Below are positions 34,970 to 46,960 of a stretch of DNA of 64,000 nt, in pieces. Under the pieces are notes generated by a model. It ran no database searches. It was not told the DNA's origin and worked only from the letters and a program-made list of their open reading frames with translations. The translations under genes and the position numbers were made by a program. The first letter of the stretch is position 1, and every line of letters begins with the position of its first letter. Source of the DNA: Talpa occidentalis (Eukaryota > Chordata > Mammalia > Eulipotyphla > Talpidae); assembly GCF_014898055.3 (NCBI RefSeq), contig NW_023604295.1:71822301-71886300 (forward strand), read 5' to 3'.

Positions 34970-35869
34970 GTTTTTTTTAAACTTGACTGCATATGTATGT
35001 GTATATATTAGTCTCTGATTACACATTAAGTGTCCTTGTCTTTTTAATATTAAGAAACTATAATATGGAGTACACTAGAAGTGTTTACAATGAAGGAAAT
35101 ATTTGACTCTGTGAGATAAATGATAAAATTAATATTAGATTATAGATTAGTTGACTTATAATAGACTAGATTGCTTCTGGTTAAAATATTCACATATTAA
35201 GTTGTAAGGATATCACACAGAAGGGAAACCAGTGAATCTTAACCTTGAAGGAAAAGAAACCAAGTATTTGGGCAAAAGATAATGATTATGCGATGAAGGG
35301 TGGCCCTAATTACAGGTAAGACTGACCTTAGTTTTAGAACCAGAGGGCCCTCAAGTCTTCCTGATTTGGATGGTAAGTCCAACTCTACTGTGAGATAGAA
35401 CAGATAGTGTCACCTCTTGCAACTAAATATTCAGTTCATCTAATTCATATTGTTTTGATCCCATGCTCAGCAAGAAATCTGATTCCCTGCTCTGCCTCCT
35501 TTTTGTTTTTGGTCCTTGTCACTACAGTTTTTCACAGAAACTCAATGAAAGCCTTGGATTTTGTTTTCTGTATGGTTACACAGTTTGGTCGCTGGAAGCT
35601 AATTGCCAACCCTGCTGCTCATGTATTTCAGTTTGTGTAAAAACCATATTTCTCATTGAATATAAATAACTTGATTCTTTGGTGTTGACCTTACATGTGG
35701 TTTATTACTAAGTGTAAACAAGTTATTCAGGGTCTGATCTCACTCTGGGGCACCAATAAGAGTATTTTTGGTGACTTCAAAGTGAAAGATCATTTAGATG
35801 TCTTTTGTATAAAACCATTCATTTACCTAATATATTAACTTCAAAACTATGCATTAGAAAATTGTCAGT
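34970..35869. other. Anonymous AT-rich sequence
   Basis: The overlapping plus-strand frames at 35407-35669 are in two different phases and show no domain. No repeat is named. Confidence 0.5.
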
Positions 35870-35880
35870 CATAGTTTATA

Positions 35881-36146
35881 TTTTTTAAAGATTTATTTAT
35901 TTATGCATACAAGAGCTGGGGCACAGGCCAGAGATGCAGGAGGGGAGAGGATTCACCAGAGACAGTGGGGAACAGGACAGGCAGATTGACCAAAATACAC
36001 TGCTGAGGAGAGCAGAGTGTAAGACAGGAGCGGTCTGCCTCACCATGTGGGTTGCTCCCTGGCCGGCCAGGGATCAAACTGGGGCCACAGAGGCTGCAGA
36101 CTGCTTCATAGTGCAGTGCTTAACCCCTTGCACCACCAGGGAGGCA
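35881..36146 (-). mobile_element. tRNA-derived SINE (Rhin-1-like), older subfamily
   Basis: Antisense copy between an exact 11-bp target-site duplication, CATAGTTTATA, at 35870-35880 and 36147-36157. The tail junction is TTTATTTATGCATACAAGAG and the head is TGCACCACCAGGGAGGCA. Confidence 0.92.
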
Positions 36147-36157
36147 CATAGTTTATA

Positions 36158-38650
36158 ATTTTTATATAAAGATTGATAACTTGCTTAAAATCTCTCTTGA
36201 CAAAACTGAATCCAAACTCAAACATCTTAATGTTGTTACTCTTCTTGCCCAAGTTCAAGTCTTTTCATAGCTATCCATAGAACAGTCTCTTGGGCACATC
36301 ACCTCTAAAAGCTCATCAAGGGTGAAAGGGGCCTGTACTATCCTTCACACCTAAGTGTGTTTCTGTCATTTCTTGCTTTTGCCTATGTTCATTCACTTAT
36401 TCTGAGCCCACCATTAGTTGGTACTGAGAAATATCTTACAGATCAAGTGACAGAAAGGATGTGACTTCTATGCTTTCCTTTTGAGGATTTTTGGAGAAGG
36501 AATTGCAAGTAGTATTAATTTATCAATCTCCTTAGAGCCTTCTGCCATTATGCACCGCTCTCTCCTACCTATGTAGTAAACTCAAGAAACTGTGAAGGAC
36601 AATACTAAACTTTGTCAGAAGTTGATTGGAAAAGCAGATGAAAAATAGTCCTTGGACAGCACCATATCCTTTTCAAGGATTTTTTTTTTTTTAATAAGAA
36701 GGGGCTTCTTAGACATCTCCAAAGATTTTTCCCATAGGTACCTGGCAATGTGCCTCAGGATATAGTGTCCCTGTCATCACCATCTGTAAAGAAGAGAGTC
36801 AAAATGCTGATGGGAGCAATTGTCAGGACTTGTCATCTCTCCTACGCTGGTATAATCCTTGAATGAACTGCTTTCAATTAGTTACTGTGTAGTGCTAAAT
36901 AAGTGTTCCAGAGTCTTTGGTAGCTTCAGCCAGCAGTAAGAATAGTATTCTCTGGACAGGAGGAAATATAAGGAGTTAGATAAATAGTTGGATACATCTC
37001 TCAGAATTTTTTATGGACATATGTTCAATTATTAACAGGTCAGAACTTTTAAATAGATATGAATGTGAATAGAATTCATTATAATCCAAAGCTAATACAT
37101 TGAGGACATGGCCTTGTGGGTGACAATTGTGGAGCTGTAGTGGAGCCATTGCTCATTCCTAATGTGGAATATGAATAGCTTGTAGATTTGGCTTAGGGAT
37201 CATCTTTTCCTGAAGAGCTGCTTAGGGAGAGGAGAAATGAGGATTATGTTATTAGAATATAAATTTAGCCTCTAGGGAAGTTCTTCCAGCTCAAAAATTA
37301 TGGACATCTTTACTACATGCAGAAACCATTCTGCATACATGATAACTCACTGGAAATATGGAACCAGTCACACACAGCAGAAAGATACATGGCAAAGTAC
37401 CTTCATTTGGAAGAAGACTGAAATAGCAGCATCACATTATACCACAACAGATGACCTTTTGCAATGATAAGGATAATCCTCACAGATGCAGAAATGAAAG
37501 CTGCTGATACACTCTGCTGGCTTGTAAGCTTTCTGACAAATGATTGCTAATAGCAATAGGTGAGAAAAGAGGCCCAACTCGTGCTTGGAAATCTGTGGGG
37601 GTGGGGTTATTAAGTATTGTCCCCTTTTCCAATACCTCCCTTCAACACGGTGAAAAATGAGGCAATAGAGTGGGTCACGGATGCCAGTTTCACTCTGGGT
37701 ACACTTAGAGAAGACATCCAGGGTGGGATAAATTCATTAATCTCTTTTAAGCATTCTCCATTACTCACAAGGCTTACATGGAATACTCTTTTTTTCTTCC
37801 TGGAAATAGTGGAGCTCTATTTACATCAGAAGGGACATCAAGTACCACAACAATCACTAAAAATGAAATTCTACAGCTCAGTCTGCCAACCAGCATGGAA
37901 AGTGTGCAGCTGTAAGTGAGTTTCACAAGGCAAGTCACGCACAAGAGGGAGGAAAGACAGCAAGATGCCAAAATAGCTTATGGATAGCATGAGAAAGGGG
38001 GCAGGCTGAGAACGCCAGGCAACAAGACCTAAAAAGAGTCACAAAAAAGAAATAGAAATGGCTTAGCCTTCTAGAAGCAGGCAGAAAGAAAAATAACAGA
38101 GAAGCCAGGTTGAGTATGCAAGGGCAGTGTCAAGCCCAGAGATAAGACGTGCTCAGAGAGCCTGCAGCTATAAATGCGAGGTTATGGCCATTTGAACTCA
38201 GGGTTTAGAAGGACCCCGGGTTATATATCAAGCTTGACAGTTGTATTTGATACTCTCACTGTCATCTGTGTCATTGTTAAATATAAAGGGCAAGGAATGA
38301 AAGAATTGAAGAGACATCTAAAATATTAAGGCTATACAAATGACACTCTCAACATGAGATCACAACCATAAACATTTCAGAAAAGGCTGTCTAAATGCTC
38401 TATGTATCTGTTATTTTTATATACACTGACACCTCCATGTAGGTTATGATAAAAAAGGAAAAATGTATTTAAACTTAGGTTAACATTTTCCCTTCTCTGC
38501 TATTCTATTAGCTTGTTGGCCTCTATGCCCACATATCTGAGACTGAACACTTAGAAACAGTGCATGTGTGAAGGACATGAGACTGTTTAGAGGCTGTATA
38601 TGTATTACACTGATTTTCTAAAATTTAGCCCATTCAAATCTTGTGGAAAT
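36158..38650. other. Anonymous sequence
   Basis: About 2.5 kb without a gene or named repeat. The 100-codon frame at 37617-37919 overlaps an antisense frame and lacks a domain. Confidence 0.5.
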
Positions 38651-38663
38651 TCTCCTTGTTTCT

Positions 38664-38939
38664 TTCTTTTTTTTTTAATATTTATTTATTCATGTAAGAA
38701 CTGAGTATAGGCCAGAGGTCTGGGGCGGTGAGAGGATTCACCAGAGATGGAGTAGGGGGCACAACAGGCAGACTGTCTGAAATACACTGCTGAGGGAAGC
38801 AGCAGGCAAGACAGAAGAGGTCTTCTGTGCCCTGTGGAACATCTCCCTGGCTGGGGATCGAACTCGTGCTGTAATGGCTGATGATAGATAGCTTCACAGT
38901 GCTCTGCTTAATAACCCCTTGTGCCACCAGAGAAGCCCC
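38664..38939 (-). mobile_element. tRNA-derived SINE (Rhin-1-like), older subfamily
   Basis: Antisense copy with target-site duplication TCTCCTTGTTTCT at 38651-38663 against TCTCTTTGTTTCT at 38940-38952. Its head is at the right end, GTGCCACCAGAGAAGCCCC, facing the head of the next SINE. Confidence 0.9.
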
Positions 38940-38967
38940 TCTCTTTGTTTCTCAAAAGATCTTACAG

Positions 38968-39237
38968 GACCTCACCTGGTGGCACAGCAGTTGAGCGCTG
39001 GGCTGCGAAGCTGCCCGCAGCCTCTGCAGCGCAGGTTCGTCGTCCATCCCCAGCCACCGGCAAGGGTCCCACGTGGTGCTCAGACGTCTCCTGCCACCCG
39101 CTGCTCCCCTCAGCAGTGTACTTCAGTCTGCCTGCTCTGCTCCCCACTCTGGCTCTGGTGAATTCTCTCACCCTCCCGTGCTTCTGACTATACCCAGTGC
39201 TTGAATAAATAAATAAATCTTAAAAAAAAAAAAAAAA
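38968..39237 (+). mobile_element. tRNA-derived SINE (Rhin-1-like), young GC-rich subfamily
   Basis: Sense copy starting GACCTCACCTGGTGGCACAG, with GTTGAGCGCTGGGCTGCGAA and tail GAATAAATAAATAAATCTT plus about 17 A's. The 9-bp ATCTTACAG target-site duplication is at 38959-38967 and 39238-39246. The head starts only 28 bp after the preceding, inverted SINE. Several short frames on both strands are SINE-derived. Confidence 0.93.
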
Positions 39238-39246
39238 ATCTTACAG

Positions 39247-40678
39247 TACTTAATCTCTATTCATATGAAACAAGAAACTGGTGTTCTCCTCATTTTATTC
39301 TGAAGCCATCTTTAATGCCAAAGATGAATCTTGATATTGGGGAAGGTGACATTTACTCAGAATTATTATTCAATCAAAGTTCTATTTTCTTCTTATGATG
39401 ATTTCATTTGTCACAGTAGTTTTAATGCAAAGCTTATGATCAGGAATTTTTTCTTAAACAATTGGTGCTACCATCTGTGTCACCCGAGGCTTCTTTTTGT
39501 TGATTATTTTGCACTGTTGCCTCATGTAATATAACAAATTGAAAACAAATAAATTGAGCTTTGTTTGGCCAGGAGAAAAAGTTCCAGACAGTGGTATGGT
39601 ACCAGAGTACCTATTCTAGAAAGGTGAGACATATTCTTTCCATAAAAAAAAAAAAAACACCTTTTTCATCCTCTCTTTAAAATTCTTTGTTTAGTTTCAT
39701 TAGAGAACCACATCAGAAGCATTTTCTAGGGCCTGAGACCTGCCTGCTTGGGAACTCCCACTGTGCTGATGAAGCACCATTCACCTAGTCTGAGCCACTG
39801 GAGTTCAGAACAACCCTAGGGCATTTTTGTTTTCTGTTTTATATCTCGTTTGTTCTTACTCTTTGTTCTCTTCCATTCAGAGGAAGGTGTGTGCTAATGC
39901 CAACTTGTTAGAAGTGTACCCAGCAGGAGGAAGATGTGAGCTGTTTGGATTCTTTAAAATAGTTCTTGATTATTTGCCCAGTGCCTTAGATAACAATTAG
40001 AGAGTCATCTTTCCATAGACACAAGGCCTCCCTCCTCAAATAACTTAGCTTAGAAATTGTGTTGCTCTAAAGAAAAAGAAAAAATAAACCTATAGATTTT
40101 GATGGTCTACCCCAACTCTCTCAGAATTAGTTCTTATTCTCCTTCTCCCATGCCCAGTAGTAAAGGCTTTTGGTTATTCTTTTTGCAGCAGAGTTGTCTT
40201 CAAAAAATGTGATGTATTGGAGGTTGACTTCTAAAATGTTATGTTTATAGAATGTTGGATTCCAGCATACACTGTATTGTCTGCTATCTTGCCAAAGTAG
40301 TCATTCTCTGGCCTTGCTTCTTAGAATAGCTTGAAAACAAAAGGGAGTGCTGAGCTAAATTACTAATCTGGAAGATTTTTTTAACTCAGTTTTTGGAATG
40401 TATCACCAGTAGGGGAGTGATAATAAACATCTTTGTAAAAAATGTTAAGAGCTAGAGTTTTGGATCAAAGCTTATGTTTAGCTTATTGACCAATACAACA
40501 TCCAAGTTAGCTGCTTTTAATTATTTTTGTCTTTATATGTTTGTGCTCTCACTAGGGCACAAATAGGCTTCTGAGATATTGGAAAGCATTTAATGATGAT
40601 AGGAAGGGAACTCCTCTAATAACCCTCATGCCAGAAAGTCCATCGCGTGACATTTATTCTCATCCAAATACTCTTCAT
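39247..40678. other. Anonymous sequence
   Basis: No gene. A short A-run near 39643-39657 and a less AT-rich patch at 39.72-39.83 kb are not assigned. Confidence 0.5.
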
Positions 40679-41031
40679 TTTATGTTGCTACAGAATCATC
40701 TCCATAAAAGAGGGAGGTATTACATTCCCCACTCCACTTAACCATGAGTGAAACACTTGAAAGATACACATGGGTGAAAAGCATGAAGAAAGGCTGTTAA
40801 TGGCCACCATTATCTGGGTTTGTACTTTGGTTTTGCTCCTTTCACCCTCTCTATGGTTCCCCACAGAAGGGGCCTTATACTGTGGCAAGCTTTCAGGCCT
40901 GAGTGGCCCTGCTTCTGGTCAACCTATTTGGTTAGGCACTTGCCCATGAGGGGGTGGGTAATTTTGGGTGCTTTATTAGGAGCACTTTCTTCTCTATGTA
41001 CATTAAATTCCACACAAAGAGTATATTTTGC

Positions 41032-41283
41032 GGGCCTCCCTGGTGGAGCAGCGGTTGAGCGCTGGGTTGCAAAGCTGCCCGCAGCCTCTGCAGCACCGGT
41101 TCCATCCCCAGCCACTGCTGAGGGTCCCACATGGCGCACAGACCTCTCCTGCCTCCCGCTGCTCCCCTCAGCAGTGTACTTCGGTCCTTCTGCCTGTTCT
41201 GTTCCCAGCTCTGGCTCTGGTGAATTCTCTCACCCTCTGTACCCAGTGCTTGTATAAGTAAATAAATCTAAAAAAAAAAAAAA
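41032..41283 (+). mobile_element. tRNA-derived SINE (Rhin-1-like), young GC-rich subfamily
   Basis: Sense copy starting GGGCCTCCCTGGTGGAGCAG, with target-site duplication AGTATATTTTGC at 41020-41031 and 41284-41295. It splits the LTR-like element around it, so it inserted later. The 145-codon plus frame at 40820-41257 joins LTR and SINE sequence by chance and is not a gene. Confidence 0.93.
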
Positions 41284-41340
41284 AGTATATTTTGCCTGTG
41301 AGTGCATGGATGGCCAGATCCCTTTAGAGTGTGCAAATTT

Positions 41341-41360
41341 GGGGGCCCCTGGGGGCCCCT
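41341..41360. repeat. Perfect 10-bp tandem duplication
   Basis: GGGGGCCCCT occurs twice in a row. Each unit is nearly self-complementary. Confidence 0.85.
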
Positions 41361-42458
41361 TAGTCACATGCTAACAATATCCTTAAATAAGCCAGACTTT
41401 AAGTAGCAGGACTTAGAACCAATGGCCACCGGGGATTTTGATTTTCTACATATTACTCAGAAAGGTTGATTAAGTATGTTTTACTCAATTAGCCACAGAT
41501 GTGCCTTTGTGCACTACTAGTTTGTAATTGCCTTAATTGATTCTGAGGAAAAATCTTTGGTCAGAGTCAAGCCAGATGTAGGCTTTGTTCGTGATTTTGA
41601 TGGAATGACCCCCGGAAGCTCCATTTTACAGCTTTGATATAAAAATGTCCAAGAAGCTTGCCCAGGCCTCTCTGCTTGCTTAATTAAATTTTTGATAATT
41701 TATTTTACCAATTGACTTCTAGCCAGGCCAGGTTATGTTTGATCTTGATGAGGTTGCACAGACTTGCAGGAGAGACGGAAATGTCCTACCTCATTATCTT
41801 CTATTCTTGCTTTATCAGACTTCTTTTTTGGAAACTATATGCAAATTGTGGTTCTCAGACATTTTCTTTGCAAACTATTCCTTCCTTTCTCTTCTCTCTT
41901 TTGAATCACTTCATTAGCATAAGGTGAATAGTCTGTTTCCTGTCTTCTAATCACTGATATTGGAGATTTCATCATTAGCCACTCATTCTGTTATCTTAAC
42001 CACTATCTTTACAAATCTATTAAAAACCTAATATTATTTTGGTAATGTGAGGTTTTAAGTAGAAGATTGAGTTAAGATAAATTTCCATTATATACAGTAA
42101 TCTGATTAATTCAGAATTCTCAATTCTTAGAACTTTGTTAATGAAACAGGGTAATAGAAATCATTTTGATACTGTTTTTATTCTTGATAATAGAATTGTC
42201 CCTTGAACATCTTGGGTTATCCTCCAACTCCACCGGGTAGTTAAAAATCTATATAAAAGTTATAGTAATTCTGGTTAAGTGGGTTCCACATCCATGAATT
42301 TGATCAGCCTGTTTGAGGTTGGTAATGGCAAGAATGTAAAAAAAAGAAAAACAAAATAGAGACATCCAAGTCTGGGTAAAATCAAAACAGAATTGAAAGG
42401 CTGTTGAATGTGGGACCCCAGTCTTCGGAACTTGCCCAGACACCATCCTGCTCAAGTA
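41361..42458. other. Anonymous sequence
   Basis: Nothing recognised. Short frames at 41712-41927 overlap in different phases. Confidence 0.5.
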
Positions 42459-42471
42459 GAAATGGAAATGA

Positions 42472-42763
42472 GGGCCTCCCTGGTGGCACAGGGGTTAAAG
42501 ACAGCACTATCAAGCTATTGCCAGCCACTGCAGCACCAATTCCATCCTGGCTGGCCACGGAGCAAACCACATTGCTCAGCAGAGCTCTCCTGACTCACTC
42601 GCTGCTCCCCTCAGCACCTCGGCAGTATATTTCAGTAGATTTGCCTGTTCTGCTCCCCGCTTTGTCTCTGGTGATTTCTCTCACACACACCCTCCCCCCC
42701 CCCCCCCCGGCTTACACCCAATTCTTGAATGCGTAACTAAATAAATCTTTAGGAAAAAAAGAA
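42472..42763 (+). mobile_element. tRNA-derived SINE (Rhin-1-like), older subfamily, with C-run
   Basis: Sense copy starting GGGCCTCCCTGGTGGCACAG. Target-site duplication GAAATGGAAATGA at 42459-42471 matches GAAACGGAAATGA at 42764-42776 with one change. A run of 15 C's at 42694-42708 replaces the usual CCCTCCACACCTCTGGCC region, probably slippage expansion. The 110-codon plus frame is mostly SINE. Confidence 0.9.
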
Positions 42764-42790
42764 GAAACGGAAATGAAACCAGTGCTACAG

Positions 42791-42827
42791 ACACCACCAC
42801 CCCCCACCCCCCCCACACACACACACT
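42791..42827. repeat. CCA/C/CA low-complexity tract
   Basis: CACCACCACC leads into C-rich runs and then a short CA repeat, only about 15 bp after the SINE's downstream duplication. Confidence 0.85.
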
Positions 42828-42829
42828 GG

Positions 42830-43115
42830 GATTAAAGCTCAACCAATCACGGACTGACCAACTCTCCACCAACTTGCATATTATTGCACTAACTGGAACT
42901 TAGCTAACTTCTAGCCTAATTTGCATATTGGACATGAGTGTAAACCATCCCATCTTTTCTCTGTGTAAAGCTCTCCCCATCCCCAGTTTAAAACATAATT
43001 TGAGAGATTATTGGGTCTGTGCCTTCTAGACTGTAATGCTAAAGCCCACAATAAGTACCACTTTTTTGTTCCAGCTTGACGAGGTTTCAGAACCCAAGTA
43101 TTACAAGTGGATCTA
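42830..43115 (+). mobile_element. Probable solo LTR remnant
   Basis: LTR-like features in order: 'aaccaatcacgg' (CCAAT-like), two octamer-like ATTTGCATA/TTGCATATT blocks, 'tcccatcttttctctgtgta', 'gggtctgtgccttctagact', then 'agcccacaataagtaccact' with an AATAAG signal near 43051, and 'cagcttgacgaggtttcag'. This order is typical of an ERV1-type LTR. No coding sequence flanks it. The family is unknown. Confidence 0.45.
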
Positions 43116-46100
43116 TGCACTTCAAAACCATATTATTCAAAGTTCAGCTCTGTTTCCAAGTTAGACTGAGCAATCATAACCTCCTCTTTCACCTAGAAAG
43201 AGAGACAAGAGTAGAAGGCAAAGAGTAAGCAAAGAGATGGTAAGTTTTCTATCAAGAATGGGAACTGGACATAAAAATTAAATTGAGTAATGGAAAACTA
43301 AAAATCTCTGCATTTTTTTATACCTGAATTTATGTACTATATTATGAGATTCATATTTACTACTGAAATCTCTGTTATGTTCTGATGCTTTCCATAGGCA
43401 TGCTCTCAAGAATGCAGATAACTCTGGGAATTGGAAAATATTAAGTCCTTCCCACACCAATACCTTTACAAAAGTGGTTCTTGCAGGGAAAAAGAAGACA
43501 CACAAAATGTGGAATCTAGGGAGTATTCAATATATGTGTGCAGTTACTGAAAGACAAAGATATAAATTATGTGTGTTTCTTCAATGGAGAATGTATATAG
43601 ATTCAGAGTGAGAGGGAGGAATATGCCCCCAAATACAAATTTTACATATTTGATAATTTCACCTAGCACTCCAGACATTTCAAAGTTTTCCTCAATCACA
43701 TTTAGCTGGCAATTCATTGTTCTTGGATATGTAAGTAAAGATAATGGAAAACTTGAAAAGACACTATTTCATCAAAAGAAAATTAGTGTTGAAGGGCTAT
43801 TGCTGTAGAGTAGAATGGGTACAGCCTTTGGAATACAATCATGTCTGTTTAGTATCATAGAATCTTAGGATTGAACACAAAATAATACAGAGGAGACTAC
43901 TGGTTTTAAATTTTTCTTTCTTAAAGCTGAAATATTCCTTCTTAATTTCACCAAATAATTTTCCCTGGTGCTGCCATTTGAAACTACTTAGACATTCTTT
44001 TTTCTACAACATTCCCTCCAACATTTAGTTGTAGAGAATAGCCATAGTAACACTTATATTTGGATAGTGCCACAAAGTTTTTAAAGTTCTGTTACATTCA
44101 ATATTGTACTGTATTTCTAAAAAAAAAAATGTGAAATTAGAAAAGTGAATCAGATTAGAAGGTTTTTTGGCAGCAGATTATAAATACCAATTTGAAAGAT
44201 GCGGTATACAAGGAGGAATGTGAGTTATAACATCAGTTTTCCCAAAAGTGATCAGATAGACTTTTTTCACAATGTCTAGAGGAGGCATTTCCCCACCCAT
44301 TTCACCTTGATATATAAGATCATTCAAGGACACAGAGGCTAAGGGGAAGAGAAACTCTTGTCTTTCCCTCTTTTTTATCCTTCCCTCAATCACAGAAAAC
44401 TTTCTGTCCTTTCCCTAAGCTTTTGTTTTTTCCCTACACAAAGAAACAGTCACTGTTCCCCGCTTTATGACCTCCAAAATGGAGTTTGGTATATATCATC
44501 CAGGTGTGGGTTTATCTGTAAACATGTCCTCTCTGAGATTCTCATCTTTACTCTCAGAGTAAAGAAGTCATCCCTTCCATCAATTGTGAAATACCCTCCT
44601 CTGTCCTTGGTGTTCGTGTCCCTTAGCTGTGGGATTTATATTTTTCCCCTAACCAGTATAGGACCTGCGTAATCTTTGTAGCTCCCCTATGATTAGGTTA
44701 TTAAATTACTTTCTCCTTTGCTAATACACCTGATGCTGTTTTGATGGCTTGTTCAGCCAAAGAAGAACACAGAGGGATGTGAGGGGGAGGGGAAGTTTTC
44801 CACTATGTCCTGACAAAGAAAAGGTTAAGTTACAAGGCAAAAAAATATTGCTTGAGAGAGATGAATTCAGAATGACGCAGGAAACAGAACAACAAGACTC
44901 TATTTCTTTACTATCTCGCTGTTTATAAGCTTTTCTTACAGCAGGCTGTCTTGCTTTGATAGTAGCTATCATCAGTAATATTTTCTTAGCTTTCATTTCC
45001 TACCTTTGGCCATTGAAAACTATCTAATCTCTCTGACTCACAAATCCCATGATGGGCTTGATGAACTGATCATGATCGGATTCCTGCACCAATATATAAC
45101 CAAATATAGTTATAACCAAATATATTTAAAAGGAGTGATCCAGCACCTGTATGAATGGTGGATGGTTTCTAGGAAAGACAGTCAAACATCTATCATGTCA
45201 GTCCAATTTTTTGGATGTGCAAACTATGACAGAATATCAGGCAATTTATCCAAGATGGTAGCTCTTGCAATTGTCAGGTCAGGAATACGTTATTTTTTGT
45301 CTTTTATCAAAGATTTCTCTTTTCAAACCTGCATTACTCTAGTATTTTTGCTTAGTATATTTTTATAATCTTTCAATCATATTTTTCTGAAAATGTTTAA
45401 CTTACAATTATTTTGATATTTGAATTACTAAAATTATAGAACAAGGAAAATGAAAAAAAAAAGGCCAAATGTTCCCCTTAATAATTTATTCACTTAAATC
45501 ATATTAGTCACTCTGGACATTTTTACAATAATCTACCCCCCCACCCTTTATATTTTTCACTTGAAAATAACTTACGTGTGACTAATCCTCTCTTAGCTAG
45601 ATCTCTTATATTTTATATTCTTTAATTTCTCAAGATTTCTGAAGATATTATTCTGTCCTTTAATGTGTGAATAACATTTTTTGAACAAAAACAAGAGACA
45701 CGTGATCAGACAGGTCTTTATACTGCTTCTAGTCAGGCAACTCCATGTCATCAGCATATTAATGTTTCCTGTAAAAACTAGAATAACTATACAAGGACAT
45801 TAATTTCCCTGTCTTCTGGTTCTGATTCTGCCCTTTGAGTTATGAAGAATAAGAGATTCCACTGCAAAGCATGCATCAGAAAAGTGGGGTTGGACTCCTT
45901 TTCCAGACGCCTTCACGGCTCTGCCCCTATCTTCATCTGCTCTCCTCCTCTTTGTGAATTCACTTAATTCTCATGCAGGTGTTCACTGTGCTGCAGGACT
46001 TTAGGAGCTTTAGGAGCCCCTAGTGGAAATCATATGCATTTTTCACCATTCAAAATTAAGAGAAAATTCATGAACATCAAAATGCATTTAAAGAGGAAAT

Positions 46101-46901
46101 CACAAGGCTTTGTTTTGAAAATGAGAAAGTGTATTGCTTGAAAATTATATGACACTGACTAATAAGGACTTTTTTGAAAAGGCATCCAGCCTTTTGATGA
46201 ACAGGAGAGCTGAGCTCAAGCCAGTGCCTCACCTTGAAATTTTGTTCAGTGTAAATTGCACAATCTAGGTCAATAATCTGGAGCTATAAAAATTCTCAAT
46301 ATTTGTGTTTCCTGGATGATATATGCATATGTCCCCTCAGAAATCTTATTTATTCTTGCATTTATAAACAATCGTCTTGTCTTCATTCATTCTTTTGCAT
46401 ATTTATGGTCACAAAGTGTTCTTTGTATTGAAATCACCTAAATTTCTTTCTACTGAAGTGACCTAAGTTAAATGTATAGTTTTATTGATTGCTCATAAAA
46501 ATAATTGATGTACTAGGGTTTTATAAAAATGTTTTGTTTCTGTCATATTTTAAAAGCGGAGTTCATTCTCCATTAATATTTGCATATATAAGAATAAAAT
46601 CCCAGCTATTTCATTTAGCCCTCAAATTATCTATCTTCCAAAAAAACAGGGAAAGTTGATTCAAATTCTCTTGGTTTCAAGTGTTAAAAACACAACTTGA
46701 ACAAATTTAAGTAAAATGTCAATTTAATGAGTAGTTTCTAGGCTGTGTCACAGACTGGGAAGATAAGAAAATAGCAAAGTTTCAGATTTAACTGGAATCA
46801 GGGTCCATTGTCCTCAGATATATATCCACCTCTCTGTCCCACTCATTCTCCAGCTCAACCTTATTTACCACTTCAATTTAAACCAAACTTGGTTGTCTCT
46901 A

Positions 46902-46904
<3 letters not shown>
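43116..46904. other. Anonymous AT-rich sequence
   Basis: About 3.8 kb without a gene. The frames at 44358-44672 (104 codons) and 45006-45368 (120 codons) have no domain or codon bias I can recognise. Part of 44.7-45.0 kb could be an old repeat, not assigned. Confidence 0.45.

Positions 46905-46960
<56 letters not shown>
46905..46960. repeat. (ATCT)14 tetranucleotide microsatellite
   Basis: Fourteen uninterrupted ATCT units (GATA on the other strand). Pure tetranucleotide arrays of this length are usually polymorphic. Confidence 0.98.

Larger units (their letters stand above)
40679..41360 (+). mobile_element. LTR-like element interrupted by a young SINE
   Basis: The flanks of the SINE at 41032-41283 together resemble the antisense element at 59942-60511. 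Shared blocks are 'tttggttttgctcctttcac' against a 'gattttgctctttt' block, 'gcccatgagggggtgggtaa' plus 'ttttgggtgcttta' against 'acccacgaggggatgggtaa' plus 'ctttgggtgcttca', an ATTAAA polyadenylation-like signal at 41002-41007, and a later 'catggatggccagatccctt' against 'ggatggcagaaccc'. A U3-R-U5 LTR structure is the simplest reading. Limits are approximate, and the start may lie upstream. Confidence 0.5.

Noticed and set aside
40820..41257. 145-codon plus-strand frame
   Set aside because: It runs from LTR-like sequence into a SINE inserted with a clear target-site duplication, so the joined frame arose by chance.
46905..46960. CRISPR-like array
   Set aside because: Repeat units are 4 bp without spacers; it is a simple microsatellite.
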